Below, piece after piece: positions 33,708 to 42,113 of a stretch of DNA of 64,000 bases. Source of the DNA: Streptomyces flavofungini (GTDB lineage: Bacteria; Actinomycetota; Actinomycetes; Streptomycetales; Streptomycetaceae); contig NZ_CP128846.1 of assembly GCF_030388665.1 (NCBI RefSeq), positions 4,228,501 to 4,292,500 on the forward strand. The letters are read 5' to 3'. Each line of letters opens with the position of its first letter. The first letter of the stretch is position 1. The translations under genes and the position numbers were made by a program. The notes beneath the pieces were generated by a model. That model saw only the letters and a list, made by a program, of their open reading frames with translations, was not told the DNA's origin and searched no databases.

Positions 33708-34523
33708 TCAGGCCGCGCCGCGCTGCAGCGCCTCGCACACCGCCGTCGACTCCCTGACGCCCAGCTCAACCGCCTTGCCACAGTGGACGATCCAGGCGGC
33801 CACACCCTCCGGAGTGCCGGACACGTACGCCTCCAGGGCGCCCATATAGGCAGCGCGCCCCAGCTCCGCGTGGCCCGCCTCGGCCGGGCAGATCGACTTC
33901 GGGTCGAGACCGCTGCCCACCAGGACGATGCGCTCCGCCGCACGCGCCACCAGGCCGTTGCACGAGCCGAAGGGACGCAGGGCCGCGAGTTCGCCGTGCA
34001 CCACGGCCGCCGTCACCAGGGCCGGCGCAGAGCCGCCCGCGATGATCAGCTGCGAAAGGCCTTCGAGTCGCCCCGCCACCTCGTCCGCGTCCGGCAACTC
34101 CAGCTCGATCAACGGCTCGTCGACCGGTTCGCCCGCCAGGCGCGGACGGCCCGCGGCCTCGTCGGCTTCGGCCGCGGCGACCAGGTGCAGCCGCGCCAGG
34201 ACCCGCATCGGCGACTGCCGCCAGATGGACAGGAGCTGCCCCGCCTCGGCGGTCAGCCGCAGCGCGGCACCCATCACGCGCGCGTCACCCTCGCCGCTGA
34301 AGTCGGTGCGCCTGCGCACTTCCTCAAGGGCCCACTCGGCGCCGGACAGGGCCGCGGACCCGCGCGCCCCCCGCAGCGCCGCCTCGGCGGTGACCTCGTT
34401 GCTGCGGCGCCGCATGATCCGGTGGCCGTACACGCGGTCCACGGCCTTGCGCACGGAGTCCACGGAGTCGGCGACACCGGGGAGCTCACCCAGGGCCGCC
34501 AGCGGATCGGCTTTCGTACTCAT
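33708..34523 (-). CDS. Fic/DOC-like fold protein with degenerate catalytic motif
   Basis: A 271-residue, largely helical protein from ATG 34523. The segment VVHGELAALRPFGSCNGLVARA aligns by eye with the Fic motif HPFxxGNGRxxR: the Pro-Phe, the Asn-Gly and the last Arg are kept, but the catalytic His is replaced (ALRPF) and GNGR reads CNGL. Fic enzymes transfer AMP or other groups from nucleotides to proteins; with these losses activity is doubtful. Streptomyces genomes often label this gene oxidoreductase, for which I see no motif. A 16-bp palindrome overlaps the start codon. It lies between the HAD phosphatase and a CooC-like ATPase, divergent from the latter. Confidence 0.75.
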   Translation of the reverse strand: MSTKADPLAALGELPGVADSVDSVRKAVDRVYGHRIMRRRSNEVTAEAALRGARGSAALSGAEWALEEVRRRTDFSGEGDARVMGAALRLTAEAGQLLSIWRQSPMRVLARLHLVAAAEADEAAGRPRLAGEPVDEPLIELELPDADEVAGRLEGLSQLIIAGGSAPALVTAAVVHGELAALRPFGSCNGLVARAAERIVLVGSGLDPKSICPAEAGHAELGRAAYMGALEAYVSGTPEGVAAWIVHCGKAVELGVRESTAVCEALQRGAA

Positions 34524-34530
34524 GAGTACG
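34515..34530. promoter_or_regulatory. 16-bp perfect palindrome over the start of the Fic-like gene
   Basis: CGTACTCATGAGTACG is self-complementary over its full length and contains the ATG of the leftward gene. The divergent ATPase gene starts 110 bases away. It could be an operator controlling one or both promoters, or could reduce initiation by hiding the start codon. Confidence 0.4.
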
Positions 34531-34639
34531 ACCCTACGCACCCAGGGCGCGCCCGCCACGAAGGAGTGGTCTTCTTCACGCGATCCGGCACCCCGTGACC
34601 TGAACAGGGCCCCCGTGCCAGAGCGCGCGGCTACGCTAC

Positions 34640-35626
34640 ATGAACATGAAGATCGCTTTCGTGGGGAAGGGCGGCAGCGGCAAGACCACGCTGTCCTCGC
34701 TCTTCATCCGACACCTCGCCGCCACCGGCGCACCGGTCATCGCGGTGGACGCCGACATCAACCAGCACTTGGGCGCCGCCCTCGGCCTCGACGAGGAGCA
34801 GGCCGCCGAGCTGCCCGCGATGGGCGGGCGGCTGCCGCTGATCAAGGACTATCTGCGCGGCACCAATCCGCGCATCGCCAGCGCCGAGAAGATGATCAAG
34901 ACGACTCCGCCCGGCGAAGGATCGCGGCTGCTGCGGGTCCGCGAGGACAACCCGGTGTACGAGGCGTGTGCGCGGGCCGTGGAACTCGACGGCGGCGCCG
35001 TGCGTTTGATGGTCACCGGGCAGTTCACCGAAGCCGACCTCGGTGTCGCCTGCTACCACTCCAAGACGGGAGCGGTCGAACTGCTCCTGAACCACCTGGT
35101 CGACGGCCGCGACGAGTACGCGGTGGTCGACATGACCGCGGGCTCCGACTCCTTCGCCTCCGGGATGTTCACCCGCTTCGACATGACGTTCCTCGTCGCC
35201 GAGCCGACCCGGAAGGGGGTCTCCGTCTATCGCCAGTACAAGGAGTACGCGCACGACTTCGGCGTCGCCCTCTTGGTCGTCGGCAACAAGGTCCAGGGCC
35301 AGGACGACATCGACTTCCTGCGCGAGCAGGTCGGCGACGACCTCCTGGTGACCTTCGGGCACTCCGACTGGGTGCGCTCCATGGAGAAGGGCCGTCCGCC
35401 CCGGTTCGAACTCCTGGAGGAGAGCAACCACTTGGCGCTGAAGACCCTCCAGGAAGCGGCCGACTCCGCCTACGACCGCCGCGACTGGGAGCGCTACACC
35501 CGCCAGATGGTCCACTTCCACCTGAAGAACGCCCGGAGCTGGGGCAACGAGCGGACCGGGGTCGACCTGGCCGCCCAGATCGACCCCGACTTCGTCCTGC
35601 GGGAGCAGGTGAGGGCCACCGCCTAG
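34640..35626 (+). CDS. CooC/ArsA-like P-loop ATPase of unknown target
   Basis: A 328-residue protein beginning MNMKIAFVGKGGSGKTTLSS (the second Met at 34646 may be the start). The deviant Walker A KGGSGKT with signature Lys places it in the MinD/ArsA/CooC group of dimeric ATPases. VIAVDADINQHLGAALG is the A-prime/switch region, and YAVVDMTAGSDSFASGMF corresponds to switch II. CooC-like members insert nickel into enzymes, others handle metals or membrane proteins; no metal-binding CXC is obvious here. It is monocistronic, divergent from the Fic-like gene and convergent with the deacetylase-like gene. Confidence 0.82.
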   Translation: MNMKIAFVGKGGSGKTTLSSLFIRHLAATGAPVIAVDADINQHLGAALGLDEEQAAELPAMGGRLPLIKDYLRGTNPRIASAEKMIKTTPPGEGSRLLRVREDNPVYEACARAVELDGGAVRLMVTGQFTEADLGVACYHSKTGAVELLLNHLVDGRDEYAVVDMTAGSDSFASGMFTRFDMTFLVAEPTRKGVSVYRQYKEYAHDFGVALLVVGNKVQGQDDIDFLREQVGDDLLVTFGHSDWVRSMEKGRPPRFELLEESNHLALKTLQEAADSAYDRRDWERYTRQMVHFHLKNARSWGNERTGVDLAAQIDPDFVLREQVRATA

Positions 35627-35685
35627 CCCGGGGGCCCGCGACCGCGCCGCCACCCGCCCCGGCCACGGGCACGCGACCGCCGCTC

Positions 35686-35800
35686 CCCGGCCGGGACAGG
35701 CCGGCCCACCGCAGCCCCTGGCCAGGACAGGCCGACCCGCCGCAGCCCCTGGCCAGGAAAGGCCGGCCCGCCGCCGTCTGCCCTCGGACAGGCCTACCGC
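35686..35800. repeat. 31-bp tandem repeat reaching the deacetylase stop codon
   Basis: About three units built on GGCCAGGACAGGCCGACC/CGCCGCAGCCCCT begin near 35689, 35720 and 35751. A fourth, degraded unit (CGGACAGGCCTACCGC) contains the stop codon 35794-35796 of the leftward gene. It occupies the whole convergent spacer. Confidence 0.78.
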
Positions 35801-37098
35801 TTGGCCGGCTCCGCGCCCGGAACGCCCTTGGGCGCCGGGGCGGGCCGGGCGGACAGGAACGCGGGCCAGCCCTCCTTCGGCGCCTTGCCGACACCGAGCC
35901 GGGTCAGCTTGGCGAGCACCTGCGGGTCCTGCGCGTCCAGCCAGTCGGCGAGCTGCCGGAAGGACACGCAGCGCACCTCGCGCTTGGTGCAGACGCGCTC
36001 GATCGTCTCCTCGATGGCGCGCATGTACGTGCCGCCGTTCCACGACTCGAAGTGGTTGCCGATGATCAAGGGCGCGCGGTTGCCGTGATAGGCGCGGTCG
36101 AAGCCCTTGAGGAGGCCGTCCCGCATCTGGTCGCCCCAGTACTCGTGCTTGTTGGGGTCACCGTGCGAGGTCGAACCCGACTGGTTCACCATGAAGTTGT
36201 AGTCCATGGTGAGCGTCTCGAAGCCGCGCCCGGGGACCGGGACGAGCTGCATCGACAGGTCCCACAGGCCCTCCTTCTTCTTGGGCCAGAGCTGGTTGTT
36301 CACACCGCTGGTGTCATAGCGGAAGCCGAGATCGCGGGCCGCGCGCATGAAGTTGGTGCGGCCTTCGAGGCAGGGCGTGCGGGCACCGATGAGTTCGCGG
36401 TCGTAGTCGAAGGGCAGCGGCTGCGCCTTCCCCATGCCCGTGTTCGTCTTCCAGGCCTTCACAAAGGACTTGGCCTGGTTGATCTCGCTCTTCCAGTCGT
36501 CGACGGACCACTCGCCGACGCCACGGCCGGTGCCGCAGAAGTGGCCGTTGAAGTGGGTGCCGATCTCATTGCCCTCGAGCCAGGCACCGCGGAGCTGCTC
36601 CACGGTGTCCTTGATTCCGGCGCGGTCGTTGAAGCCGATGTCCGAGCTGCCGGCGAGGTGCTGCGGGGGCTTGTAGAGCCTGCGCTTCTCCTCGGGGAGC
36701 ATGTACACACCGCTGAGGAAGTACGTCATCGTGGCGTTGTTCCGCTTGGCGACCTTGCGGAAGTGCGAGAACAGCTTCTGGCCGTCCTCACCCGCACCGT
36801 CCCAGGAGAACACCACGAACTGCGGGGGCTTCTGGCCCGGTTTCAGGCGCTCGGGTCTGGGGAGCAGCGGCTGCTGACCGGTGAACGAGGTCGAGCCGTC
36901 GCCGATCAGGCGCACCGCGGCCTTGGGCGCCGGGGCACCGGCGGGCTTCTTCGCGCCGTGCGCCGACCCGGGCGCTCCCCCCTTCGTGCCGGACGAGTCG
37001 TCGGCGCACCCGGCCAGCGCCGCCGTGCAGACCATGAGCGCGGCGAGGCCCGCGGCCGTCCGCCGCACCCCCGCGCCCATGCTTGGGTTGGCGGCCAT
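35794..37098 (-). CDS. Lipoprotein with polysaccharide-deacetylase-like (NodB-fold) domain
   Basis: A 434-residue protein from ATG 37098. The lipobox follows VRRTAAGLAALMVCTAALAGC, then a Gly/Ala/Pro/Lys linker. The main domain starts PPQFVVFSWDGAGEDG, which corresponds to the NodB motif 1 (TFDDG) with SWDGAG, and ATMTYFLSGVYMLP is the usual TFF/TYF strand. GNEIGTHFNGHFCG is the H-x-x-x-H metal motif (GHEIGNHTxxH). Later come GARTPCLEGRTNF and IIGNHFESWNGGTY. The first Asp of the usual DD pair is replaced (Trp-Asp), so activity on cell-wall glycans is uncertain. It is exported and membrane tethered. Confidence 0.85.
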   Translation of the reverse strand: MAANPSMGAGVRRTAAGLAALMVCTAALAGCADDSSGTKGGAPGSAHGAKKPAGAPAPKAAVRLIGDGSTSFTGQQPLLPRPERLKPGQKPPQFVVFSWDGAGEDGQKLFSHFRKVAKRNNATMTYFLSGVYMLPEEKRRLYKPPQHLAGSSDIGFNDRAGIKDTVEQLRGAWLEGNEIGTHFNGHFCGTGRGVGEWSVDDWKSEINQAKSFVKAWKTNTGMGKAQPLPFDYDRELIGARTPCLEGRTNFMRAARDLGFRYDTSGVNNQLWPKKKEGLWDLSMQLVPVPGRGFETLTMDYNFMVNQSGSTSHGDPNKHEYWGDQMRDGLLKGFDRAYHGNRAPLIIGNHFESWNGGTYMRAIEETIERVCTKREVRCVSFRQLADWLDAQDPQVLAKLTRLGVGKAPKEGWPAFLSARPAPAPKGVPGAEPAKR

Positions 37099-37394
37099 CT
37101 CCGCCCACCTTCTTCCGTGCAAGTCGGGACAGAACGTCAGCAACTTCGCACGGGGTGACGGACGGCTGATTCCGACAAGCCGATGAGCATTTTTATTCAC
37201 TCATCAGAGTGATCACTTACCCCATTTGCACTGATTATCCAGCTAAGGCCTTTACGCTGCATTACGATTCGTTTACCGAGAGTTGAGATATCCCGCCGCT
37301 GCAACGCCGTGACCCACGGCCGCGACCCGCCCTCCGGGTTCCACCGGAGGACCCCCTGTTCCGCGACCGCGCCGCCCCGGAGGAGACGGGAAAC
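37099..37394. promoter_or_regulatory. Divergent promoter region with AT-rich block and inverted repeat
   Basis: Between the deacetylase-like and SulP genes. 37180-37285 is strikingly AT-rich for this genome. It contains the inverted repeat TCACTC-ATCA-GAGTGA (37197-37212), immediately followed by the palindrome GTGATCAC, suggestive of regulator binding. Promoters for both genes probably lie here; no individual box is clear. Confidence 0.45.
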
Positions 37395-39851
37395 ATGTCC
37401 GCCTGCGTCCCCACAAGTGCCGCTCAGCCGGCGCACGGCCCACGCCCCCAGCAGCCCCACGCGCCACCACCGCGCAAGAAGTTCCGCGTCTCGGGCGCCG
37501 ACGTGTCCGCGTCCATCGCCGTCTTCCTGATCGCCCTGCCGCTGTCCCTCGGAATCGCCCTCGCGACCGGCGCCCCGCTCCAGGCCGGCCTCGTCGCCGC
37601 CGCCGTCGGAGGCCTGGTCGCCGGACGCTTCGGCGGCGCCCCGCTCCAGGTCAGCGGCCCCGCCGCCGGCCTCACCGTCGTCACCGCCGAGCTCATCCAG
37701 CGCTACGGCTGGCGGACCACCTGCGCCATCACCGTCCTCGCCGGAGTCGCCCAGATCGGCCTCGGATGCCTGCGCGTGGCCCGCACCGCGCTCGCCGTGA
37801 GCCCCGCCGTCGTGCACGGCATGCTCGCCGGAATCGGCGTCACCATCGCCGCCGCCCAACTGCACATCGTGCTCGGCGGCACCCCCCAGAGCTCCGTGAC
37901 CGCCAACCTCGGCGCGCTGCCCGCCCAGTTGGCGGACCTGCACCCGGCAGCGCTGTCCGTGAGCGCGCTGACCCTCGGCATCCTCGTACTGTGGCCCCGG
38001 ATCCCCGGCCGCGCCGGACGCGTCGTACGGACCGTCCCCGCGCCCCTGGTCGCCGTCACGGCCGCCACCGCCCTCTCCGGACTAGCCGCCCTGAGCGTCG
38101 CCAAGGTCGACCTGCCCTCCTGGCGCACCCACGCCCTCGCCGGACTGCCCGAGGGACCCGCGCTCGGCCTCGTCGCCGCCGTGCTCACGATCACCCTGGT
38201 GTGCAGCGTGCAGTCGCTGCTCGGAGCGGTCGCCGTCGACAAGCTCACGGCCAAGCGCACCGACGCCGAGGAGCGGGTGGGCCGCTCCGACCTCGACCGC
38301 GAGCTGCGCGGCCAGGGCGTGGCGAACATGGTGTCCGGGGCGCTCGGCGGACTGCCCATCGCGGGCGTCGCCGTGCGCAGCGTGGCGAATGTGCGCGCCG
38401 GTGCCGTCAGCAGGAACTCCACGATGCTGCACGGCGTTTGGGTAGTAGCGGCCTCCCTGCTGCTCGTGCCGGTCCTGGAGAAGATCCCGCTCGCCTCCCT
38501 GGCCGCGCTCGTCATGTTCGTCGGCGCCCAGATGGTCAGCATCAACCACATCCGCACGGTCACCCGCCACCGCGAAGTCCTCGTGTACGCGGCCACCACC
38601 CTGGCCGTGGTGTTCCTCGGCGTCCTGGAAGGCGTGGCCGCGGGCATCGCCGTGGCGGTCGCCGTCGCCCTGCACCGCCTCGCCCGCACCCGCATCACCT
38701 GCGAGGAGGACTCGGAAGGCGTGCACCACGTGCACGTGCGGGGACAGCTGACGTTCCTCGCGGTGCCCCGGCTCAGCCGCTGCCTGCACCACGTCCCCCA
38801 GCGGGCGCACGCCGTCGTGGAACTGGACGGCTCCTTCATGGACCACGCGGCGTACGAGACCCTGCAGAGCTGGCTCGACGCGCACGCCGCGCAGGGCGGC
38901 AGCGCCGAGGTCACCGGACGCGGCGGCCAGCGCATCACGGAGCCCGCGGCCACCGCCCACTGCGGCTGCCGCCCCTGGACACCCTGGCGCAACCACCAGT
39001 GCGACACCCCCCAGGAACCCCCGCGCGCCGCCCGGCCCGAACAGCACCGACTGGCCAAGGGAATCAGCGCGTTCCAGCAGAACACGGCACCACGCGTGCG
39101 GGGCGAGCTGGCCCGTCTCGCGCGCGAGGGACAGCGGCCCGCGCAGCTCTTCCTGACGTGCGCCGACTCCCGCGTCGTCACGTCGATGATCACGTCGAGC
39201 GGCCCCGGCGACCTCTTCGTCGTCCGCAACGTCGGCAATCTGGTGCCGCTGCCCGGCGCCGAGAGCGGCGACGACTCCGTGGCCGCCGCGATCGAGTACG
39301 CGGTGGACGTGCTGAAGGTCAAGTCCATCACTGTGTGCGGGCATTCGGGCTGCGGAGCCATGCAGGCGCTGCTCAACACGCCGCCGACCGGGGCACAGAC
39401 GCCGCTCAAGCGCTGGCTGCGGCACGGCCTGCCGAGCCTGGAGCGGATGGCCGAGCAGACCGCGGAGGCGGCCGACCAGCCTCTGGGTGCCACCGGCCAG
39501 CCCCTCGGCGCCACCAGCCGACCCCTGGGCGCCGCCGAGCAGGCCCTGCGCGGAATGCCCCGGCTCGCGGGCCGCGCCCCCGCCGACGCCGTCGAGCAGC
39601 TCTGCCTCACCAACGTCGTCCAGCAGTTGGAGCACCTGCGGGCCCACGAGGCGGTGTCGAGGCGGCTCGCCGAAGGGAGCCTGGAACTGCACGGGATGTA
39701 CTTCCACGTGGGCGAGGCCCAGGCATATCTGCTGGCCGAAGGCACGGACGGAGCGGAAGAAGGGAAGGAGACGGGTGGAACGGCGCGCCCGGGGCAGGCA
39801 CCTGACGAGGTGTTCAGCCAGGTGCCACCCGCTCACCCAGTAGAGGTCTAA
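37395..39851 (+). CDS. SulP anion transporter fused to STAS and beta-carbonic anhydrase
   Basis: An 818-residue fusion. Residues ~30-435 are a SulP/SLC26 transporter with ~12 membrane segments (FLIALPLSLGIALATGAPLQAG; SGPAAGLTVVTAEL; SRNSTMLHGVWV). Residues ~440-525 are a STAS domain (VHVRGQLTFLAVPRL ... VVELDGSFMDHAAYE). Residues ~550-800 are a beta-class carbonic anhydrase with zinc ligands Cys in LTCADSRVV and His and Cys in VCGHSGCGAM. A linker of repeated QPLGAT-type units (QPLGATGQPLGATSRPLGAA) interrupts the anhydrase domain. Such fusions probably move bicarbonate coupled to CO2 hydration. ATG 37395 lies 14 bases downstream of GGAGGAGACGGG, a usable ribosome binding site. Confidence 0.92.
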   Translation: MSACVPTSAAQPAHGPRPQQPHAPPPRKKFRVSGADVSASIAVFLIALPLSLGIALATGAPLQAGLVAAAVGGLVAGRFGGAPLQVSGPAAGLTVVTAELIQRYGWRTTCAITVLAGVAQIGLGCLRVARTALAVSPAVVHGMLAGIGVTIAAAQLHIVLGGTPQSSVTANLGALPAQLADLHPAALSVSALTLGILVLWPRIPGRAGRVVRTVPAPLVAVTAATALSGLAALSVAKVDLPSWRTHALAGLPEGPALGLVAAVLTITLVCSVQSLLGAVAVDKLTAKRTDAEERVGRSDLDRELRGQGVANMVSGALGGLPIAGVAVRSVANVRAGAVSRNSTMLHGVWVVAASLLLVPVLEKIPLASLAALVMFVGAQMVSINHIRTVTRHREVLVYAATTLAVVFLGVLEGVAAGIAVAVAVALHRLARTRITCEEDSEGVHHVHVRGQLTFLAVPRLSRCLHHVPQRAHAVVELDGSFMDHAAYETLQSWLDAHAAQGGSAEVTGRGGQRITEPAATAHCGCRPWTPWRNHQCDTPQEPPRAARPEQHRLAKGISAFQQNTAPRVRGELARLAREGQRPAQLFLTCADSRVVTSMITSSGPGDLFVVRNVGNLVPLPGAESGDDSVAAAIEYAVDVLKVKSITVCGHSGCGAMQALLNTPPTGAQTPLKRWLRHGLPSLERMAEQTAEAADQPLGATGQPLGATSRPLGAAEQALRGMPRLAGRAPADAVEQLCLTNVVQQLEHLRAHEAVSRRLAEGSLELHGMYFHVGEAQAYLLAEGTDGAEEGKETGGTARPGQAPDEVFSQVPPAHPVEV

Positions 39852-39942
39852 ACCAATTTTCGGCAAGCCCTTGTCACCGGGGCCGAGTGTCTGATGAGCT
39901 GTGGTCTGGGACACAACGGACACCCCGGGAAAGGGAGATGTC

Positions 39943-41907
39943 GTGAGCAACGAAAGCCTGGCCAACCTGCTCAAGGAGGACCGCAGGTTCGCGCCGCCGG
40001 CCGACCTGGCGGCGCACGCCAACGTCAAGGCGGAGGCGTATGAACAGGCCAAGGCTGACAGGCTCGGCTTCTGGGCCACGCAGGCCCGTCGGCTGACCTG
40101 GGCCACCGAACCGACCGAGACGCTCGACTGGTCGAACCCTCCGTTCGCGAAGTGGTTCGCCGACGGCAAGCTCAACGTCGCGTACAACTGCGTCGACCGC
40201 CACGTCGAGGCGGGCAACGGCGACCGCGTGGCCATCCACTTCGAGGGCGAGCCCGGCGACAGCAGGGCCATCACCTACGCCGAGCTGAAGGACGAGGTCA
40301 GCCGCGCGGCCAACGCGCTTACCGAGCTGGGGATCACCGCGGGCGACCGGGTCGCGGTCTATCTGCCGATGATCCCCGAGGCGGTCGTGGCGATGCTGGC
40401 GTGCGCCCGCATCGGCGCCGCGCACTCGGTGGTGTTCGGCGGCTTCTCCGCCGACGCCATCGCCGCGCGCATCAAGGACGCCGACGCCAAGCTCGTCATC
40501 ACCGCCGACGGCGGCTACCGCCGGGGCAAGCCGTCCGCGCTCAAGCCCGCGGTCGACGAGGCCCTGAGCCGCGAGGGCACCCAAGGCGTCGGCAAGGTCC
40601 TCGTCGTCCGGCGCACCGAGCAGGACGTGGCCTGGACCGAAGGCCGCGACCTGTGGTGGCACGACGTCGTCGGCAAGCAGTCGCCGGAGCACACGCCCGA
40701 GGCGTTCGACGCCGAGCAGCCGCTGTTCGTCCTCTACACCTCGGGGACGACGGGCAAGCCGAAGGGCATCCTGCACACCTCCGGCGGCTACCTGACGCAG
40801 GCGTCGTACACCCACCACGCCGTCTTCGACCTCAAGCCGGAGACCGACGTCTACTGGTGCACGGCCGACATCGGCTGGGTCACGGGCCACTCGTACATCA
40901 CCTACGGCCCGCTCTCGAACGGCGCCACCCAGGTGATCTACGAGGGCACGCCGGACACCCCGCACCAGGGCCGGTTCTGGGAGATCGTGCAGAAGTACGG
41001 GGTCACGATCCTGTACACGGCGCCGACGGCGATCCGTACGTTCATGAAGTGGGGCGACGACATCCCCGCCAAGTTCGACCTCAGCAGCCTGCGGGTGCTC
41101 GGGTCGGTGGGCGAGCCGATCAACCCCGAGGCGTGGGTCTGGTACCGCAAGCACATCGGCGCCGACACCTGCCCGATCGTGGACACGTGGTGGCAGACCG
41201 AGACCGGCGCCATGATGATCTCGCCGCTGCCCGGCGTGACCGAGACCAAGCCGGGCTCCGCGCAGCGGGCGCTGCCCGGGATCGCGGCGACCGTCGTGGA
41301 CGACGAGGCGAACGAGGTGCCGGACGGCGGCGGTGGCTATCTGGTCCTGACCGAGCCGTGGCCGTCGATGCTGCGCACCATCTGGGGTGACGACCAGCGG
41401 TTCATCGACACGTACTGGTCGCGCTTCGAGGGCAAGTACTTCGCCGGGGACGGCGCGAAGAAGGACGACGACGGGGACATCTGGCTGCTCGGCCGGGTGG
41501 ACGACGTGATGCTCGTCTCCGGGCACAACATCTCGACCACGGAGGTCGAGTCGGCGCTCGTGTCGCACCCGTCCGTCGCGGAGGCCGCCGTCGTCGGCGC
41601 CGCCGACGAGACGACGGGCCAGGCCATCGTGGCGTTCGTGATCCTGCGGGGCACGGCGGACGCGGAGGACGCGGAGCTGGTGGGTCAGCTGCGCAACCAC
41701 GTCGGGGCGACGCTCGGCCCCATCGCGAAGCCCAAGCGGATCCTGCCGGTGGCCGAGCTGCCGAAGACCCGGTCCGGGAAGATCATGCGGCGACTCCTGC
41801 GGGACGTCGCGGAGAACCGCCAGCTCGGTGACGTGACCACGCTCACGGACTCGTCCGTGATGGACCTGATCCAGTCCAAGCTGCCGGCTGCGCCGAGCGA
41901 GGACTGA
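39943..41907 (+). CDS. acs: Acetyl-CoA synthetase (AMP-forming)
   Basis: A 654-residue ligase that converts acetate, ATP and CoA to acetyl-CoA via acetyl-AMP. GTG 39943 is chosen because AAGGGAG lies 6-12 bases upstream; the frame starts at 39901. Motifs: YTSGTTGKPKGILHT (P-loop), WCTADIGWVTGHSYI, DTWWQTETGAMM, GYLVLTEPWPSMLRT and the hinge region WLLGRVDDVMLVSGHNIS. The C-terminal PKTRSGKIMRR contains the regulatory Lys613, acetylated by Pat-type enzymes and removed by sirtuins in actinomycetes. A strong terminator follows directly. Confidence 0.96.
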   Translation: MSNESLANLLKEDRRFAPPADLAAHANVKAEAYEQAKADRLGFWATQARRLTWATEPTETLDWSNPPFAKWFADGKLNVAYNCVDRHVEAGNGDRVAIHFEGEPGDSRAITYAELKDEVSRAANALTELGITAGDRVAVYLPMIPEAVVAMLACARIGAAHSVVFGGFSADAIAARIKDADAKLVITADGGYRRGKPSALKPAVDEALSREGTQGVGKVLVVRRTEQDVAWTEGRDLWWHDVVGKQSPEHTPEAFDAEQPLFVLYTSGTTGKPKGILHTSGGYLTQASYTHHAVFDLKPETDVYWCTADIGWVTGHSYITYGPLSNGATQVIYEGTPDTPHQGRFWEIVQKYGVTILYTAPTAIRTFMKWGDDIPAKFDLSSLRVLGSVGEPINPEAWVWYRKHIGADTCPIVDTWWQTETGAMMISPLPGVTETKPGSAQRALPGIAATVVDDEANEVPDGGGGYLVLTEPWPSMLRTIWGDDQRFIDTYWSRFEGKYFAGDGAKKDDDGDIWLLGRVDDVMLVSGHNISTTEVESALVSHPSVAEAAVVGAADETTGQAIVAFVILRGTADAEDAELVGQLRNHVGATLGPIAKPKRILPVAELPKTRSGKIMRRLLRDVAENRQLGDVTTLTDSSVMDLIQSKLPAAPSED

Positions 41908-41924
41908 GCCCGCCCGACCCCCTG

Positions 41925-41962
41925 AGGGGCACCCGGCGCCACCCGCGCCGGGTGCCCCTTTT
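41925..41962 (+). terminator. Rho-independent terminator of acs
   Basis: A perfect 15-bp inverted repeat (AGGGGCACCCGGCGC at 41925-41939, complement at 41945-41959) with a 5-nt loop, followed by TTTT. It begins 18 bases after the acs stop. Confidence 0.92.
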
Positions 41963-42002
41963 GCGCTTAAGGTGAATTTTGCCGGATAAGTTCGGGTGCA
42001 CG

Positions 42003-42021
42003 GTTAGGTAAGCTAAGGATC
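42003..42021. promoter_or_regulatory. Partial iron-box-like sequence upstream of nhaA
   Basis: TTAGGTAAGCTAAGGATCA resembles the left half of the actinomycete DmdR/IdeR box TTAGGTTAGGCTAACCTAA, but the right half is poorly matched. It lies 90 bases upstream of the nhaA start in an AT-rich patch that probably holds the promoter. Iron control of nhaA would be unexpected, so this is a weak candidate. Confidence 0.25.
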
Positions 42022-42113
42022 AACGTCAACAACGCGACAAGAAACACCTAGGTGCGCCGGGAAGTCTGGTCGGCATGTGCTCAGCCCTGCCTACCGACCG
42101 GAGGTCGACTCTC

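Noticed and set aside
33502..33738. 78-codon minus strand frame overlapping the end of the Fic-like gene
   Set aside because: It runs through the terminator hairpin and overlaps the neighbouring gene's 3' end; codon use is atypical.
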